From a virus, in the IMG/VR virus record IMGVR_UViG_3300005613_000123, positions 1 to 44,082 of that record: 44,082 nt of DNA; one strand, 5' to 3'. Positions 16,051-25,695 of this stretch are shown piece after piece. Position 1 is the stretch's first letter. Every line of letters begins with the position of its first letter. The notes below the pieces were generated by a model. It did not search any database. It saw only the letters and a program-made list of their open reading frames with translations, and had not been told where the DNA came from. The position numbers and the translations under genes were made by a program.

Positions 16051-17760
16051 ATGCCAGAAGTATCACAATATTACAGACAACAAAGACTAACCCCTCTTAG
16101 CGGTGTTGGCAATCTGTCTGGTGCGGACATTGCAGCAGCCACGCAAGGCAATAGAGAACTCGCTAAAGTTGGCAATATGGTCACTGAATTTGGGTTAGAA
16201 TTCATGGAAAGAAAAGAAAAGGCCGAGTTCCATGACCAGTTTAACACAGCAAAGACAGAATACTTGACAAAGTTTTTCAACTATGAACAGGAATTAAAGA
16301 CTAACGCAGACACCGAAACATACATGCCTGGTTTGGAGTCCAGCCAGACAAGTGCATATAAATTCACCAACAAAAGGGCGGCAAACGAATTTGAATTATG
16401 GAAAGCAAACGAAGATTTAACCCAAAAAAGGCGTGTGTTTAGTGTTAAGAATGACAGGGATATCCAGAATTATACCGACAATTGGAACCTTGGAATAAAA
16501 GAGGCTACCAGAAGAACTGCAAATGCTGTATCAGAGCCAGATTATCAGCTTGAACTTGCTAACGGTATGGACTATTACGGTTTAGAATATGCCACTGATA
16601 AGGATGGAGAGCCAATATTAAATAAGGACGGAGAACCAACAATACAACTTATAGAGGATTGGGAAAATCCATTGCTTGACTCTGATGAGGTTAGGATGGC
16701 TGGCTATGAAGCTTGGAAGGCTGATGCTGATGCAAAACGTAAGGTTGTGATGGAGGAGCAACTTAAAACTGGTATCGAGGCAAAGGTATTCAGGATAGCT
16801 GCGGATCAGGGGTATGAAGCTGCCGAGGAAATATTGAGCGATCCGACTACTGTAGCTGAATTGATAGAGAGTGGCATGGATAGAAAAGACGTCAAAAGCC
16901 TTCTTAATGATGTTGGGGACAGGATTACAAGACAGAAAGCAAATGACAAAATAGAGCTTGAAGCCAGGCAAGAAACTCAGCTTGACGAAATTAACAAGCT
17001 AACTTTTGACGAGAAGGATTACAATGCCGCTGCTACTGCGGTAGAAGCATCTGATATTAACGAAAAGGAACAGCGAACTTTATTAAGTGATATTGACAGA
17101 AGGGCAAACGCTGCGGCTAATGGAAAAACGTTAGCTAACGACAGGGTCGAAGAAAACAGGCTTTACGAGTTATCGCTTGATATATGGAGGGGGGCTGTTA
17201 CTAAAAAAGGATTCAACGAGGAACTTATCAAGAATCAGAGCAAGCTAGATGACGCAGCGTACAAGCGAGTAGCTACGTCGGCGGCCAGCACTCTAAAGTC
17301 TTCACAGGCACAAAGTCTTAATAGGGCCAACACAGAAGCAATGAGGCAGTTGGTAGATTTCCAATCAGAGGATGCTTTCGCTAAATTTATATCAGAGAGT
17401 ATAAAAGGTTTAAAACCGGATATAGCTAAAGCCTTCGAGGATAACGCAAACGAAACACGACAGGCTCAATTCAGAGAGCTTTCTAATTTTAACGCTGAAC
17501 TAAGAGAGTGGATAGAAAATAATCCTGACAAAACAGGAAAAGAGTTTTTCGTTTACAGCAGGGGTCTAGAAAATCAGTACCGTACCGCAAAACAGTCTGG
17601 CACTACTGTAGATAAGACAAGGAATGCTGAATTGCTTAAGGAGTTAAATGAATTACCGCAAGTAAAGACTATAATGATGATTAGTCCTGATGGAAAGAGA
17701 TATAGGGTTCCGTTAGATAATGTTCAGAAGTTTATAGATAATGGGTATAAAGGAATGTAA
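16051..17760 (+). CDS. Internal/ejection protein, gp15-like position
   Basis: Protein of 569 aa, highly charged and mostly helical with long coiled-coil-prone stretches (Glu/Lys/Arg with Ala), starting after a GGAAATAG site. Located between the gp14-like gene and the 1433-aa gene, where T7-like phages encode the second ejection protein. No enzymatic motif is visible. It overlaps the next gene by 1 bp (TAATG). Confidence 0.65.
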   Translation: MPEVSQYYRQQRLTPLSGVGNLSGADIAAATQGNRELAKVGNMVTEFGLEFMERKEKAEFHDQFNTAKTEYLTKFFNYEQELKTNADTETYMPGLESSQTSAYKFTNKRAANEFELWKANEDLTQKRRVFSVKNDRDIQNYTDNWNLGIKEATRRTANAVSEPDYQLELANGMDYYGLEYATDKDGEPILNKDGEPTIQLIEDWENPLLDSDEVRMAGYEAWKADADAKRKVVMEEQLKTGIEAKVFRIAADQGYEAAEEILSDPTTVAELIESGMDRKDVKSLLNDVGDRITRQKANDKIELEARQETQLDEINKLTFDEKDYNAAATAVEASDINEKEQRTLLSDIDRRANAAANGKTLANDRVEENRLYELSLDIWRGAVTKKGFNEELIKNQSKLDDAAYKRVATSAASTLKSSQAQSLNRANTEAMRQLVDFQSEDAFAKFISESIKGLKPDIAKAFEDNANETRQAQFRELSNFNAELREWIENNPDKTGKEFFVYSRGLENQYRTAKQSGTTVDKTRNAELLKELNELPQVKTIMMISPDGKRYRVPLDNVQKFIDNGYKGM

Positions 17761-20700
17761 TGGCATTTGATCCAGAAAAAGAAGGTGCGGTAGCTGTATT
17801 TAATCCTGCCGCTGAAGGTGCTGTAGAGGTAGGTGGCCCTACAATTGCCCCAAACCAAGATGTCAAAGACGTGTCTGATCGTGCAGGTATGGTATACGAT
17901 ACCGCCATAGAGGATAATATATCTATTAATCAAGCAGATAAATACTTTTACAGTACCGCTAGCACGCAGAAAAGTATCGAGCATGATTTCTATAAAGACC
18001 CGCCACCAGACAACAGGACTGGTTTTAGCGAGGAATGGATAAGTCAATGGACAGGTGTAAACTTAGCCACTAAGGTACCCATTGTTGGCGGCGTCATTGG
18101 AGGGCTCGAATCATTAGATTTAATATGGGCTGCGAACAGGCTTAGTGATCCTAAGTTTGATTATGATAAGTATAATCGTAAAGAAGACGCATACGCTACT
18201 TCTGTAGGTGTTGGGCCAATACAAATGTCCCGAACGCGGAAACAACTCAGAGGCCCATCGTCTCGAAGTAGAGAAAGTGACAAAGCACAGGTTATAGCTG
18301 CTGTAAAGGACGCAACTAAAGAGCGTACATTTGGCGGCAAGGTAGCACAAGGCGTATCGGCACTTCCAACATGGATGATAGAATTTGCCGCTACAGGAGG
18401 TCTTGCTTCATTAGGTGACGATGCGGCCAAAAAGGCAGGTGAAAAAATCCTCCGCAAGTACACTAAGACATTAGCCGGCAAAGCCGCCATTAAATCTGGT
18501 AGGCTTGTCACAGGTGCAGTGGTTAGAACGTCCACTGGCTTACTTCCGAGAGTAGGAGAAAAGGCTGTCGCAAGACAGGCGATGATCGAAATTGGTATAT
18601 CTAAAAATGAAGGATGGGCTACAAGTCTCGCTAAAGCATGGGGCGATGTTGCGATTGAGTCGTTTTCGGAAGAAACGGGTGGGTTACTCACCAGAGGTGC
18701 AGGTAGATTGCTTGATAAGCTTCCGTTTGGAAAAAGATACATAGAGATGCTTAAAACCAGTTGGGTGGAGGCAGGGCTTGGAACTACCGATGATTTTGCT
18801 AGCAAGGTATTCACTAAGACTGGTTATTCTAACATTCTAGCGGAAATGGGCGAAGAACGCATTGGAACATTACTCCGTGAAGCTACGAGCGTTTCGGATC
18901 GTAAAGGCGAATGGGGGGAACGTATTTGGTCTGGTATGCAAGAAGACTTCACGTTAGAGAATTTAGGTGTTGAGTTAATTACGCTATTGGCCCCTGCTGC
19001 TGCTAAGCGAGGTATGACAATCGGGCAATCTTTGACAAAGGGCGTAGACGTACCTACAGAGGCCGAGCAACTCAATCAGGCCATCGATGCCGGCAAGGTT
19101 GAGTTTGACTCCACAGAGGACGCACAGGGCTTTGCTGATAAAGCTGCGGAGGTTGCACAGCGAGAAGGCGTGGACGTTACTATAAATACCGACATGGAAA
19201 ATAATTCTGTTACTGTAGAGAGGGTCAAAGCAGGGCAAGCTGGAATAACTAAAGAAGGCGAAGATTTTAGTGATTTCTTTGATTTTCAAGAATCCAAACC
19301 AGAAATTATAGCCGAGGAAAAAGGGCCACAAACCATAAAGGAAATGAAAGAAGATGCTTACGATGCTATTTTTAGTGACCCGGTATTCCAAATAGAAGAG
19401 GAAGCTCTTGATATCCAAACTAGACAGGTAGATGTTGGGGTTTACGCTGTACCAGAGAATTTAAAAGGTGAGATTAAGAAAGCCATTGAGGATGATCCGT
19501 CGTTAAGGTTTAGTATTTCTACTACTGGAAAAGGAACTCCTTACGATGTTGCCGTACAAGAAGGATTGCTGCAAAGAACTGCTGGGTCTGAAGGGGAAAT
19601 TGATATTGAAGAATTCTTAGGTATGGTTGCACAGGCCAATAAAGCTAAGAAGAAAATTGGTGGTGTGTCAGAAATACTTTTGGACAAGATGATCGCTAGC
19701 GGACAGCCATATAGCGAGATAGACGCAATAAAACACAAAATGTTACACTCTGGCTTTACTATATCTGAGATAAACGAAGCAGTTCAAGATATTGGTACTG
19801 AGTATGATATCGACGTTAATGATTTAATTTTAAAGGAAAAAGATCGTGACGAAAAAAGTAGAAAAGTTCCTGAAGGAACACAGGCAGCGAAGGAAATCAC
19901 TTCTAGGGGAATCAAAAAAGTCAGGAAATCGCTTGCCAAAGCAAGAAAAGTTATACCAAAAATAAAAGCTGAACAGAAAGCCGAAAGAAAAAAGCGAGTT
20001 GGTGCTGCCGCTGGTGCATTGAAATCAAACGTAAAGAAAGGAACCCCAACTGATGAAGCTATATTCAGGTCAACAGGGTTGCTTAAGGGTCAGCTTACGG
20101 ATTATGAGCAGAGATATGAACCAATAGAAGACCAACTCACAGGCGAAGAGAAGAACGCTCTTTACGATAAAATTAGAAGCCATCCAGGTTTGCAATATTT
20201 CGATATTGTAAACACAGCAACATCGCTCAAGAAATTGCTAGGTGGAGTTGCTTTAACCGATGGCGATGTTAAGAATATTAAGAAGGTGTTCGGTAAGTCT
20301 TTTGTGAGCGACAATGGTAAAGATATTTTAGCCGAAAGACAGGAGGTGAGTAGTTTTTATGACAAGGCTGTAGCTTTATGGAAAGCTGGTTTACTGACTG
20401 GTATAAAAACATCAGGGCTTAACACTCTGTCTAACATGGCTCATTCTATATCAGAGTCGGCGGCCACTTTGGCAGGTGTTCCAGTAGACAAGACTGCCGC
20501 ACTGTTTACCGGTAAAAGAGCATTGGCGTTTACAACCAAAGGAACCAAAGAAGGAGTCATCAGAGGCCTTAAGTCTGGTTGGAATTACATGAAGACCGGC
20601 GAAAGCGAAAGAGATATTGGAAAGAAACTTGACTATACGAAGGTTAATTTTGGAACTGGTAAAATAGCGAGGGGTTTGCAAGTGTATGAAGAAACCATAT

Positions 20701-22061
20701 TCCACCTCTTAGGAGCAGAAGACCAGCCATTTTATTATGGAGCTAAAGCGAGGTCTATCGCAAGCCAAGCTATTGCACAAGGTAAGACATTGGGCCTGAA
20801 AGGCAAATCGTTAAAGGATCACGTTGACTCTGTAATACAGAATCCTACTGACGATATGCTTGTGGCAGCCGTTCATGATGCCGAAGTAGCCGTATTCCAG
20901 AACAGGACAGTTCTTGGGGATATAGCTAGGGGGATTCAGAATGTTCCAGGCGGTGAAATAGTAGTACCTTTCGGTAGAACTCCATCTGCTGTTGCTACGC
21001 AAATAATCCATTACTCGCCAGTAGGAATTGTATCTGAAGTTGCTGGGCAAATAAAGAAAGGTGAGTTTAATCAACGAAAATTCTCACAAGCATTTGGTAG
21101 GTCAATTGTTGGAACTGGTGTGCTTTATATTGGCAGTGAATTACTTAAGGCTGGATTACTCACCCTCGATTACCCTGATGATGAGAAGGAGCGACGACTA
21201 TGGGAACTTGAAGGCAGAAAAGAAAACAGCATAAAAATTGGTAATAAATGGAGGTCGATACAAGTATTAGGACCTATTGGTAATGGTTTAGTTATTGGTG
21301 GTCATTTCCAGAAAGCTTTTGAAGATGAGGGAAGTCCAACTAAAGCGATTGCTAAAGCTATGGGAAAATCTGCTAAATCGTTTACTGAACAAACTTTCAC
21401 AACTGGGATTAAAAAGGCAGTTGACGCACTGACTAACCCTGAAAGATCGGCTGAAGAATGGTTTGAGTCGATGGCTGGTTCATTGGTCCCGACAATAGTA
21501 TCAGATATAGCAAGGGCTACGACCGATAATGAAGTTAGACAAGACGGGGCAATACAGAGAATACAATCAAGAATACCAGGCTTAAGAGGCAAGCTTCCGA
21601 GTAAATTAGATGTATTTGGGCAGGATTTACCTAGATACGGTGGTAATGTCTTAGAGGTCATGCTCGACCCGTCACGTCCAGTTAAGATAAGAAATGATGT
21701 TGTTGTTGACGAACTAAGAAAACTGTCTGATGACGGACTGAATGTAACCTCAACATTGCTAGGCGGTAAAGATGGATTTGATATACTTACTGACGAAGAG
21801 AATACCCAGATGTGGAGAAGACAAGGTGATTTGACATACAGAACGATGCAGGCTTTCATTACTTCCGAGGGGTATAAAAACATAACTAATAATTTTGCTA
21901 AAAAAGAGAAAATAGAAGAAATTATTACCAAAACTAGAGCCGCTGCAAGGGCGGAAATGGCAGCAATTAAATTATCGCAAGGCTTTACAATTGTCGAATT
22001 AGCAGAAAGCGGATTGCTGACGATAGAAGAATTTGATGCAATAAAATATTTTACTAAATAA
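17760..22061 (+). CDS. Giant internal virion/ejection protein
   Basis: Protein of 1433 aa, the largest in the genome and in the place of T7 gp16. The N-terminus is acidic, with repeated FxPxxEGAVxV-like units in residues 1-30 (DPEKEGAVAVF and NPAAEGAVEV). Later come two Ala/Gly-rich hydrophobic stretches (about 190-260), a basic Lys-rich linker (about 705-765), and a C-terminal part with IVPFGRTPSAVATQIIHYSP that resembles a domain found in large polyvalent phage proteins. No lysozyme or transglycosylase signature is evident, unlike T7 gp16. Likely ejected with the DNA to cross the envelope. Confidence 0.7.
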   Translation: MAFDPEKEGAVAVFNPAAEGAVEVGGPTIAPNQDVKDVSDRAGMVYDTAIEDNISINQADKYFYSTASTQKSIEHDFYKDPPPDNRTGFSEEWISQWTGVNLATKVPIVGGVIGGLESLDLIWAANRLSDPKFDYDKYNRKEDAYATSVGVGPIQMSRTRKQLRGPSSRSRESDKAQVIAAVKDATKERTFGGKVAQGVSALPTWMIEFAATGGLASLGDDAAKKAGEKILRKYTKTLAGKAAIKSGRLVTGAVVRTSTGLLPRVGEKAVARQAMIEIGISKNEGWATSLAKAWGDVAIESFSEETGGLLTRGAGRLLDKLPFGKRYIEMLKTSWVEAGLGTTDDFASKVFTKTGYSNILAEMGEERIGTLLREATSVSDRKGEWGERIWSGMQEDFTLENLGVELITLLAPAAAKRGMTIGQSLTKGVDVPTEAEQLNQAIDAGKVEFDSTEDAQGFADKAAEVAQREGVDVTINTDMENNSVTVERVKAGQAGITKEGEDFSDFFDFQESKPEIIAEEKGPQTIKEMKEDAYDAIFSDPVFQIEEEALDIQTRQVDVGVYAVPENLKGEIKKAIEDDPSLRFSISTTGKGTPYDVAVQEGLLQRTAGSEGEIDIEEFLGMVAQANKAKKKIGGVSEILLDKMIASGQPYSEIDAIKHKMLHSGFTISEINEAVQDIGTEYDIDVNDLILKEKDRDEKSRKVPEGTQAAKEITSRGIKKVRKSLAKARKVIPKIKAEQKAERKKRVGAAAGALKSNVKKGTPTDEAIFRSTGLLKGQLTDYEQRYEPIEDQLTGEEKNALYDKIRSHPGLQYFDIVNTATSLKKLLGGVALTDGDVKNIKKVFGKSFVSDNGKDILAERQEVSSFYDKAVALWKAGLLTGIKTSGLNTLSNMAHSISESAATLAGVPVDKTAALFTGKRALAFTTKGTKEGVIRGLKSGWNYMKTGESERDIGKKLDYTKVNFGTGKIARGLQVYEETIFHLLGAEDQPFYYGAKARSIASQAIAQGKTLGLKGKSLKDHVDSVIQNPTDDMLVAAVHDAEVAVFQNRTVLGDIARGIQNVPGGEIVVPFGRTPSAVATQIIHYSPVGIVSEVAGQIKKGEFNQRKFSQAFGRSIVGTGVLYIGSELLKAGLLTLDYPDDEKERRLWELEGRKENSIKIGNKWRSIQVLGPIGNGLVIGGHFQKAFEDEGSPTKAIAKAMGKSAKSFTEQTFTTGIKKAVDALTNPERSAEEWFESMAGSLVPTIVSDIARATTDNEVRQDGAIQRIQSRIPGLRGKLPSKLDVFGQDLPRYGGNVLEVMLDPSRPVKIRNDVVVDELRKLSDDGLNVTSTLLGGKDGFDILTDEENTQMWRRQGDLTYRTMQAFITSEGYKNITNNFAKKEKIEEIITKTRAAARAEMAAIKLSQGFTIVELAESGLLTIEEFDAIKYFTK

Positions 22062-22073
22062 AGGAGTAGCACC

Positions 22074-22367
22074 ATGAACAACGAGCAACGCGATGAGATG
22101 CTGATGGAGATACACGCGACGACAAAGGTAACAGCAGCGAATTTTAAGAACATGAATATAAGGCTTGGGCATGTTGAAAAAACAGTTTTTGGAAATGGCA
22201 AGCCTGGAATTAAGGAGGATATTGCAATACTTAAACGAGATTACATTGTATGCCCAGCAAGGAAAGCAAATTCAATTGAAAATAAGCGATTGAGATTGTC
22301 TCATGTTATGATAGCGATAGCGATAATAACTCTATTGGTTAATACGTATATGAGCATAATATCATAA
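22074..22367 (+). CDS. Holin-like / XhlA-like membrane protein
   Basis: Protein of 97 aa: N-terminal helix with coiled-coil tendency, a central VEKTVFGNGKPGIKED motif resembling short phage proteins of the XhlA-type holin-accessory class, and a C-terminal transmembrane segment (about residues 77-95, MIAIAIITLLVNTYM). It has a strong AAAGGAG ribosome site and is the last rightward late gene, a common place for a lysis function. It may be a holin or an envelope-located accessory; no partner is adjacent on this strand. Confidence 0.6.
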   Translation: MNNEQRDEMLMEIHATTKVTAANFKNMNIRLGHVEKTVFGNGKPGIKEDIAILKRDYIVCPARKANSIENKRLRLSHVMIAIAIITLLVNTYMSIIS

Positions 22368-22387
22368 CTGCCATCTTATCCTCCTCG

Positions 22388-22420
22388 CCTCCGCACGGCT
22401 TAACGGCTGTGTGGAGGTTT
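22388..22420. terminator. Hairpin between converging transcription units
   Basis: A 12-bp stem (22388-22399 with 22406-22417, two G-T pairs, loop TTAACG) sits in the only gap between the rightward late genes and the leftward genes. TTT follows on the + side. It is placed to stop late transcription, and may also limit the opposing unit whose last gene ends at 22419. Confidence 0.65.
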
Positions 22421-22727
22421 ACATATCCAGTAAAATATCACATAGCCCTGCCTCTGGTGTGAATTTCAGGTTGGCCTTTTTGATCTTGGCTTCTTGTTCA
22501 GCGTAGAACTTAGCCATTTTCTCTACATTGGACTCCATTACTGCGGGGTCAGGATGACGAACCTCTGTATAGTCAGGTTCTATTCTTGAGTTCATCTTTC
22601 TCTTTGCTCTGCTTGCGTTAGATGCTTCATTGTGGCACGACTTGCAATGAGCGAGAGGCTTGCCGTTAGGGTACAATCCAAACTCTGATAATGGTTTTTC
22701 CTGTTGGCACATTGAGCAAGTTTTCAT
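22419..22727 (-). CDS. Zinc-finger protein, HNH-like N-terminus
   Basis: Protein of 102 aa from the ATG after an AAGGATAT site. The N-terminal CSMCQQEKPLSEFG ... CKSC pattern is the zinc-binding knuckle seen in many phage HNH-type or Cys4 proteins. The C-terminal 60 residues are helical and acidic without HNH histidines, so nuclease activity is doubtful. It is the last gene of the leftward unit, after a GC hairpin followed by six T residues at 22751-22769. Confidence 0.65.
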   Translation of the reverse strand: MKTCSMCQQEKPLSEFGLYPNGKPLAHCKSCHNEASNASRAKRKMNSRIEPDYTEVRHPDPAVMESNVEKMAKFYAEQEAKIKKANLKFTPEAGLCDILLDM

Positions 22728-22737
22728 TTCATATCCT

Positions 22738-22770
22738 TTAAAAAAGTATGCCCTCCCCACCGAGGGGAGA
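22738..22770 (-). terminator. GC hairpin with T-run
   Basis: On the minus strand CTCCCC TCGGT GGGGAG (about 22751-22769) is followed after a few bases by six T residues (22738-22743). It looks like an intrinsic terminator that would reduce expression of the last leftward gene. Similar hairpins recur between other leftward genes. Confidence 0.5.
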
Positions 22771-22834
22771 GCGATTCAATAGACGGGTGTAAATCTATAA
22801 AATAGTCATTTATTTTAAAGCCGCCTAGAATAGT

Positions 22835-23143
22835 TTATTTGATTTGTTCAACACCCTTTTGGGTTATCTTCATTGTCATACCGCCTTTCTTATCTTCACG
22901 CTCAATCCATCCGGCTTTTTCCATCCGTGACGCTAGTTTGTGAGGCCATTTTGTACGACAAAGCTCACCTGATACGTTATACATTTCCATACCTATCCAA
23001 TGGGCTGTACGGTCTGGATAACGCTGTATGCACTTTAACACCTCTCTTGCTTGATAGGCATTGCAGTTTGATTTGTTGATTTTGTCTGCCCTCTCATGGC
23101 TTGTCGGTGGGTCATTTTTCCTTGCTCTTTCTGTGAATTCCAT
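22835..23143 (-). CDS. Winged-helix DNA-binding protein
   Basis: Protein of 102 aa from the ATG with an AAGGAG site. It begins with RARKNDPPTSHERADK, a motif common at the start of phage winged-helix proteins, and has a helix-turn-helix (YQAREVLKCIQRYPDRTAHWIG ... LASRMEKAGWIERED) with a wing ending KITQKGVEQI. It is likely a DNA-binding regulator or replication accessory. It lies 10 bp downstream of the methyltransferase gene end, in the same unit. Confidence 0.7.
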   Translation of the reverse strand: MEFTERARKNDPPTSHERADKINKSNCNAYQAREVLKCIQRYPDRTAHWIGMEMYNVSGELCRTKWPHKLASRMEKAGWIEREDKKGGMTMKITQKGVEQIK

Positions 23144-23153
23144 TATTAACTCC

Positions 23154-24068
23154 TTAGAATAGTTTATTCTCTTTAGATTCGACATTGGCCTTAGCCATAT
23201 TCTTAACAGCTTGCTTGTAGTAAGAATCCTTAAGTTCAATGCCTACAAAACGCCTACCTAATTTAACTGACATATAACCCTCTGATGCTATGCCCATAAA
23301 AGGGGATAATACTATGTCATATGGATTACTCCACAATTGCAAACCCCTCTCGATAACATCTAATTGTAGTGGGCATATATGACGCTCATCTTCGTCTGCC
23401 CTTGCAGATCTATGCTGTAGAGTGTTAGATGGATTTATATCCATCCATATCGGACTGGCGTATCTCTGCCAAACATCAATGCTCAATTTTCCCGTGTTTT
23501 TAAAAGTGGTTTCATCTCCACTAAAATAGTCAAGCTCACCATGTACTGGCTCTGGATTTACACCTGGTTTTCTTAGTGTTACTAAGTAATCCGGTATGCC
23601 TTGACGACTCATGCACGAATCCTTAACTACTTGTTTGTGCAGTAGTCCTAGTGCTTTCGTTCTTTGCATTGCCACTACTGGATTTTTCCATATACAAGCC
23701 TCTGAATGATATATAAACCCTTTAGACTGAAATAAGCGTATCATATCCCCTCTAAAATCTCTTATGCCTATATATCCATCCCTTGTTTTGCTGGTAGGCA
23801 AATTCATGCAGTGGATACTTACTAATCTGCCTGGCATTAAGCACCTGAATAATTCAGATACCAGAAAATCATAATGAACCATGAATTCATTATTAGTCTT
23901 ACAATTACCCATATCTCTATCAGAATTTGAATAAGTATATAAAGATGCAAATGGAGGGCTGAATATTGAATAATGTATTGAATTATCAGGAAGTCCTTTT
24001 GTAACTTCTACGCAATCGCCATTATAAACTGAATATTCATCTGTTATCGTTTGGTCTATTACTTTCAT
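23154..24068 (-). CDS. DNA methyltransferase, N4/N6 amino type
   Basis: Protein of 304 aa from the ATG after AAAGGAGC. The catalytic SPPF motif at residues 37-40 and the AdoMet-binding SPFMGIASEG near the C-terminus are in the beta-class order (catalytic motif first). SPPF is more usual for N4-cytosine or some N6-adenine enzymes. It overlaps the helicase gene by 4 bp (ATGA), so the two are produced together. Probable role: modifying phage DNA against host restriction, or an activity coupled to the helicase. Target sequence unknown. Confidence 0.85.
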   Translation of the reverse strand: MKVIDQTITDEYSVYNGDCVEVTKGLPDNSIHYSIFSPPFASLYTYSNSDRDMGNCKTNNEFMVHYDFLVSELFRCLMPGRLVSIHCMNLPTSKTRDGYIGIRDFRGDMIRLFQSKGFIYHSEACIWKNPVVAMQRTKALGLLHKQVVKDSCMSRQGIPDYLVTLRKPGVNPEPVHGELDYFSGDETTFKNTGKLSIDVWQRYASPIWMDINPSNTLQHRSARADEDERHICPLQLDVIERGLQLWSNPYDIVLSPFMGIASEGYMSVKLGRRFVGIELKDSYYKQAVKNMAKANVESKENKLF

Positions 24069-25444
24069 TTTTGCTCCTTTAGCCATTTAGGTATAATCAT
24101 TTTTTCTTGTGGCATATATCCAGTTACGGTTCTGGATGTGCCTTTTATGTTCTTCTCATTGTAAACGTGCATGTTTTTAACCATGCCATTAGCCATTTCT
24201 TTAGCTTGTATCTCTTTTCGTTTAATATTAGCAACAACAGCACCCTCGCGTACCGATGTTATAATATAGCAATCCACTGGCTTTGTCTGTCCGAATCTCC
24301 ATGTACGTCTAATGGCTTGATAAAACTTCTCATATGAATCAGACAATCCTACAAATATAACCTTGCTGCAATGCTGCCAGTTCATGCCATATCCGCATAT
24401 TGACGGCTTGCTTATGAGCTTTTGAACAGACCCATCGGAAAATCCGAGCATTGACTTTTCTTTATATTCAGGTTTATCGGCTCCCTTAACTTCGCAGCTA
24501 TTATTTATTAGTTTCTTAAGTGTAGCAGATTCATCATTTCTATCGCACCAAATAAGCAAAGGCTCATCTAGTGCATTTGCAACACTCGCTGCCATAGTAC
24601 ATCTATCAAGTGTCGATTCTTTTCTTGCTCGCTGTCTTTCTTGTAGTGTTTTGGCCTCCATATGAAATAGGTTTGTACTTGCAGTGGTATGATCTACGTC
24701 AACAGTTATTTCCTTCATGTTCAACGGTGGCAGGATAAACTTATCATCGTCATACCCTAAATCGGATGGCTTGCGAATCATTACGGCCCATGAGCAAACC
24801 CACTTCCAAAAGTCATCTACTGCATGACCTTTAAGCCTCCACTTTTGAGTCTCACCCCCATCATGCACAAAAAACATGGAAAGCATTTCAGCTCTTGTCA
24901 TCGCCCCCATAAACTCGGCATGATTACCAAGTTCCATTAAGTCGTTTGGCGATGGGGTGGCAGTACAACACAATCTATGCGGTACAGCCGACCATTCATC
25001 TATTAGTTGATTTCGATACTTGCCTGTGTAAGATTTCAATATGCTTGATTCGTCCAATACAATACCCTCAAAGTCGGCAGGGTTAAAAAGATGCAACATC
25101 TCATAGTTTGTTATTGTAATCCCGCTTGATGACTTTTTGCCATTCCTTGAGTAGTTCGCCTCAACTCCAAACTTAATACCCTCTCGATGGGTTTGTGCGG
25201 AAACAGCAAGCGGGGCTACTATCAATACATCGCCCTTATTCCTTAAAACCTCATAAGCCCATGCCAACTGCATAGGTGACTTACCAAGACCGCAATCGGC
25301 AAATATCGATGCCCTGCCTCGTGCAAGTGCCCACTTAACAATATCACCCTGAAAATCAAACAGCATATCATTAACAGAATCAACGCTAAAACCGCAAGGG
25401 CTATCTTTTATTGTCTTTCTTTTAAGGAAGTCTTTATATTGCAT
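24065..25444 (-). CDS. SNF2-like DEAD/DEAH helicase
   Basis: Protein of 459 aa with superfamily 2 motifs in order: Walker A GLGKS at 52-56, motif Ia region LIVAPL (74-79), Walker B DESS at 131-134, motif III TATPSPND at 161-168, and motif VI QAIRRTWRFGQ in the C-terminal lobe. This is the compact phage SNF2-type translocase often found next to methyltransferases. It could remodel DNA-protein complexes or help recombination. It overlaps both neighbours (10 bp with the 79-aa gene, 4 bp with the methyltransferase). Confidence 0.88.
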   Translation of the reverse strand: MQYKDFLKRKTIKDSPCGFSVDSVNDMLFDFQGDIVKWALARGRASIFADCGLGKSPMQLAWAYEVLRNKGDVLIVAPLAVSAQTHREGIKFGVEANYSRNGKKSSSGITITNYEMLHLFNPADFEGIVLDESSILKSYTGKYRNQLIDEWSAVPHRLCCTATPSPNDLMELGNHAEFMGAMTRAEMLSMFFVHDGGETQKWRLKGHAVDDFWKWVCSWAVMIRKPSDLGYDDDKFILPPLNMKEITVDVDHTTASTNLFHMEAKTLQERQRARKESTLDRCTMAASVANALDEPLLIWCDRNDESATLKKLINNSCEVKGADKPEYKEKSMLGFSDGSVQKLISKPSICGYGMNWQHCSKVIFVGLSDSYEKFYQAIRRTWRFGQTKPVDCYIITSVREGAVVANIKRKEIQAKEMANGMVKNMHVYNEKNIKGTSRTVTGYMPQEKMIIPKWLKEQK

Positions 25445-25673
25445 TATACTGGCCTCCTATGGACTCCAATACTCTAACAGCGTCTGAATATTCACAGCTA
25501 GCAATATCAAGATTATTATTCATTAGTGTCTCTTTGACTGACATATAATAAAGCATAAGCCGTTTTACTTTCTTTTTGTGGTGTCTTTTAACATACGCTG
25601 GTTTATCGTTGATCATGTTCACTTGATCTTTTCCATGCTCATGTAAAAAGACCTCTGTTATTCCTTTTGGCAT
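25434..25673 (-). CDS. Small basic protein, first gene after the attenuator
   Basis: Protein of 79 aa starting at the ATG after AAAGGAAATACA. A longer in-frame reading to 25805 exists but runs through the promoter and the leader hairpins, so it is not used. Basic middle (KRHHKKKVKRL) and helical C-terminus; no family recognised. It heads the helicase-methyltransferase transcript. Confidence 0.6.
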   Translation of the reverse strand: MPKGITEVFLHEHGKDQVNMINDKPAYVKRHHKKKVKRLMLYYMSVKETLMNNNLDIASCEYSDAVRVLESIGGQYNAI

Positions 25674-25695
25674 TGTATTTCCTTTCATGGCATTT

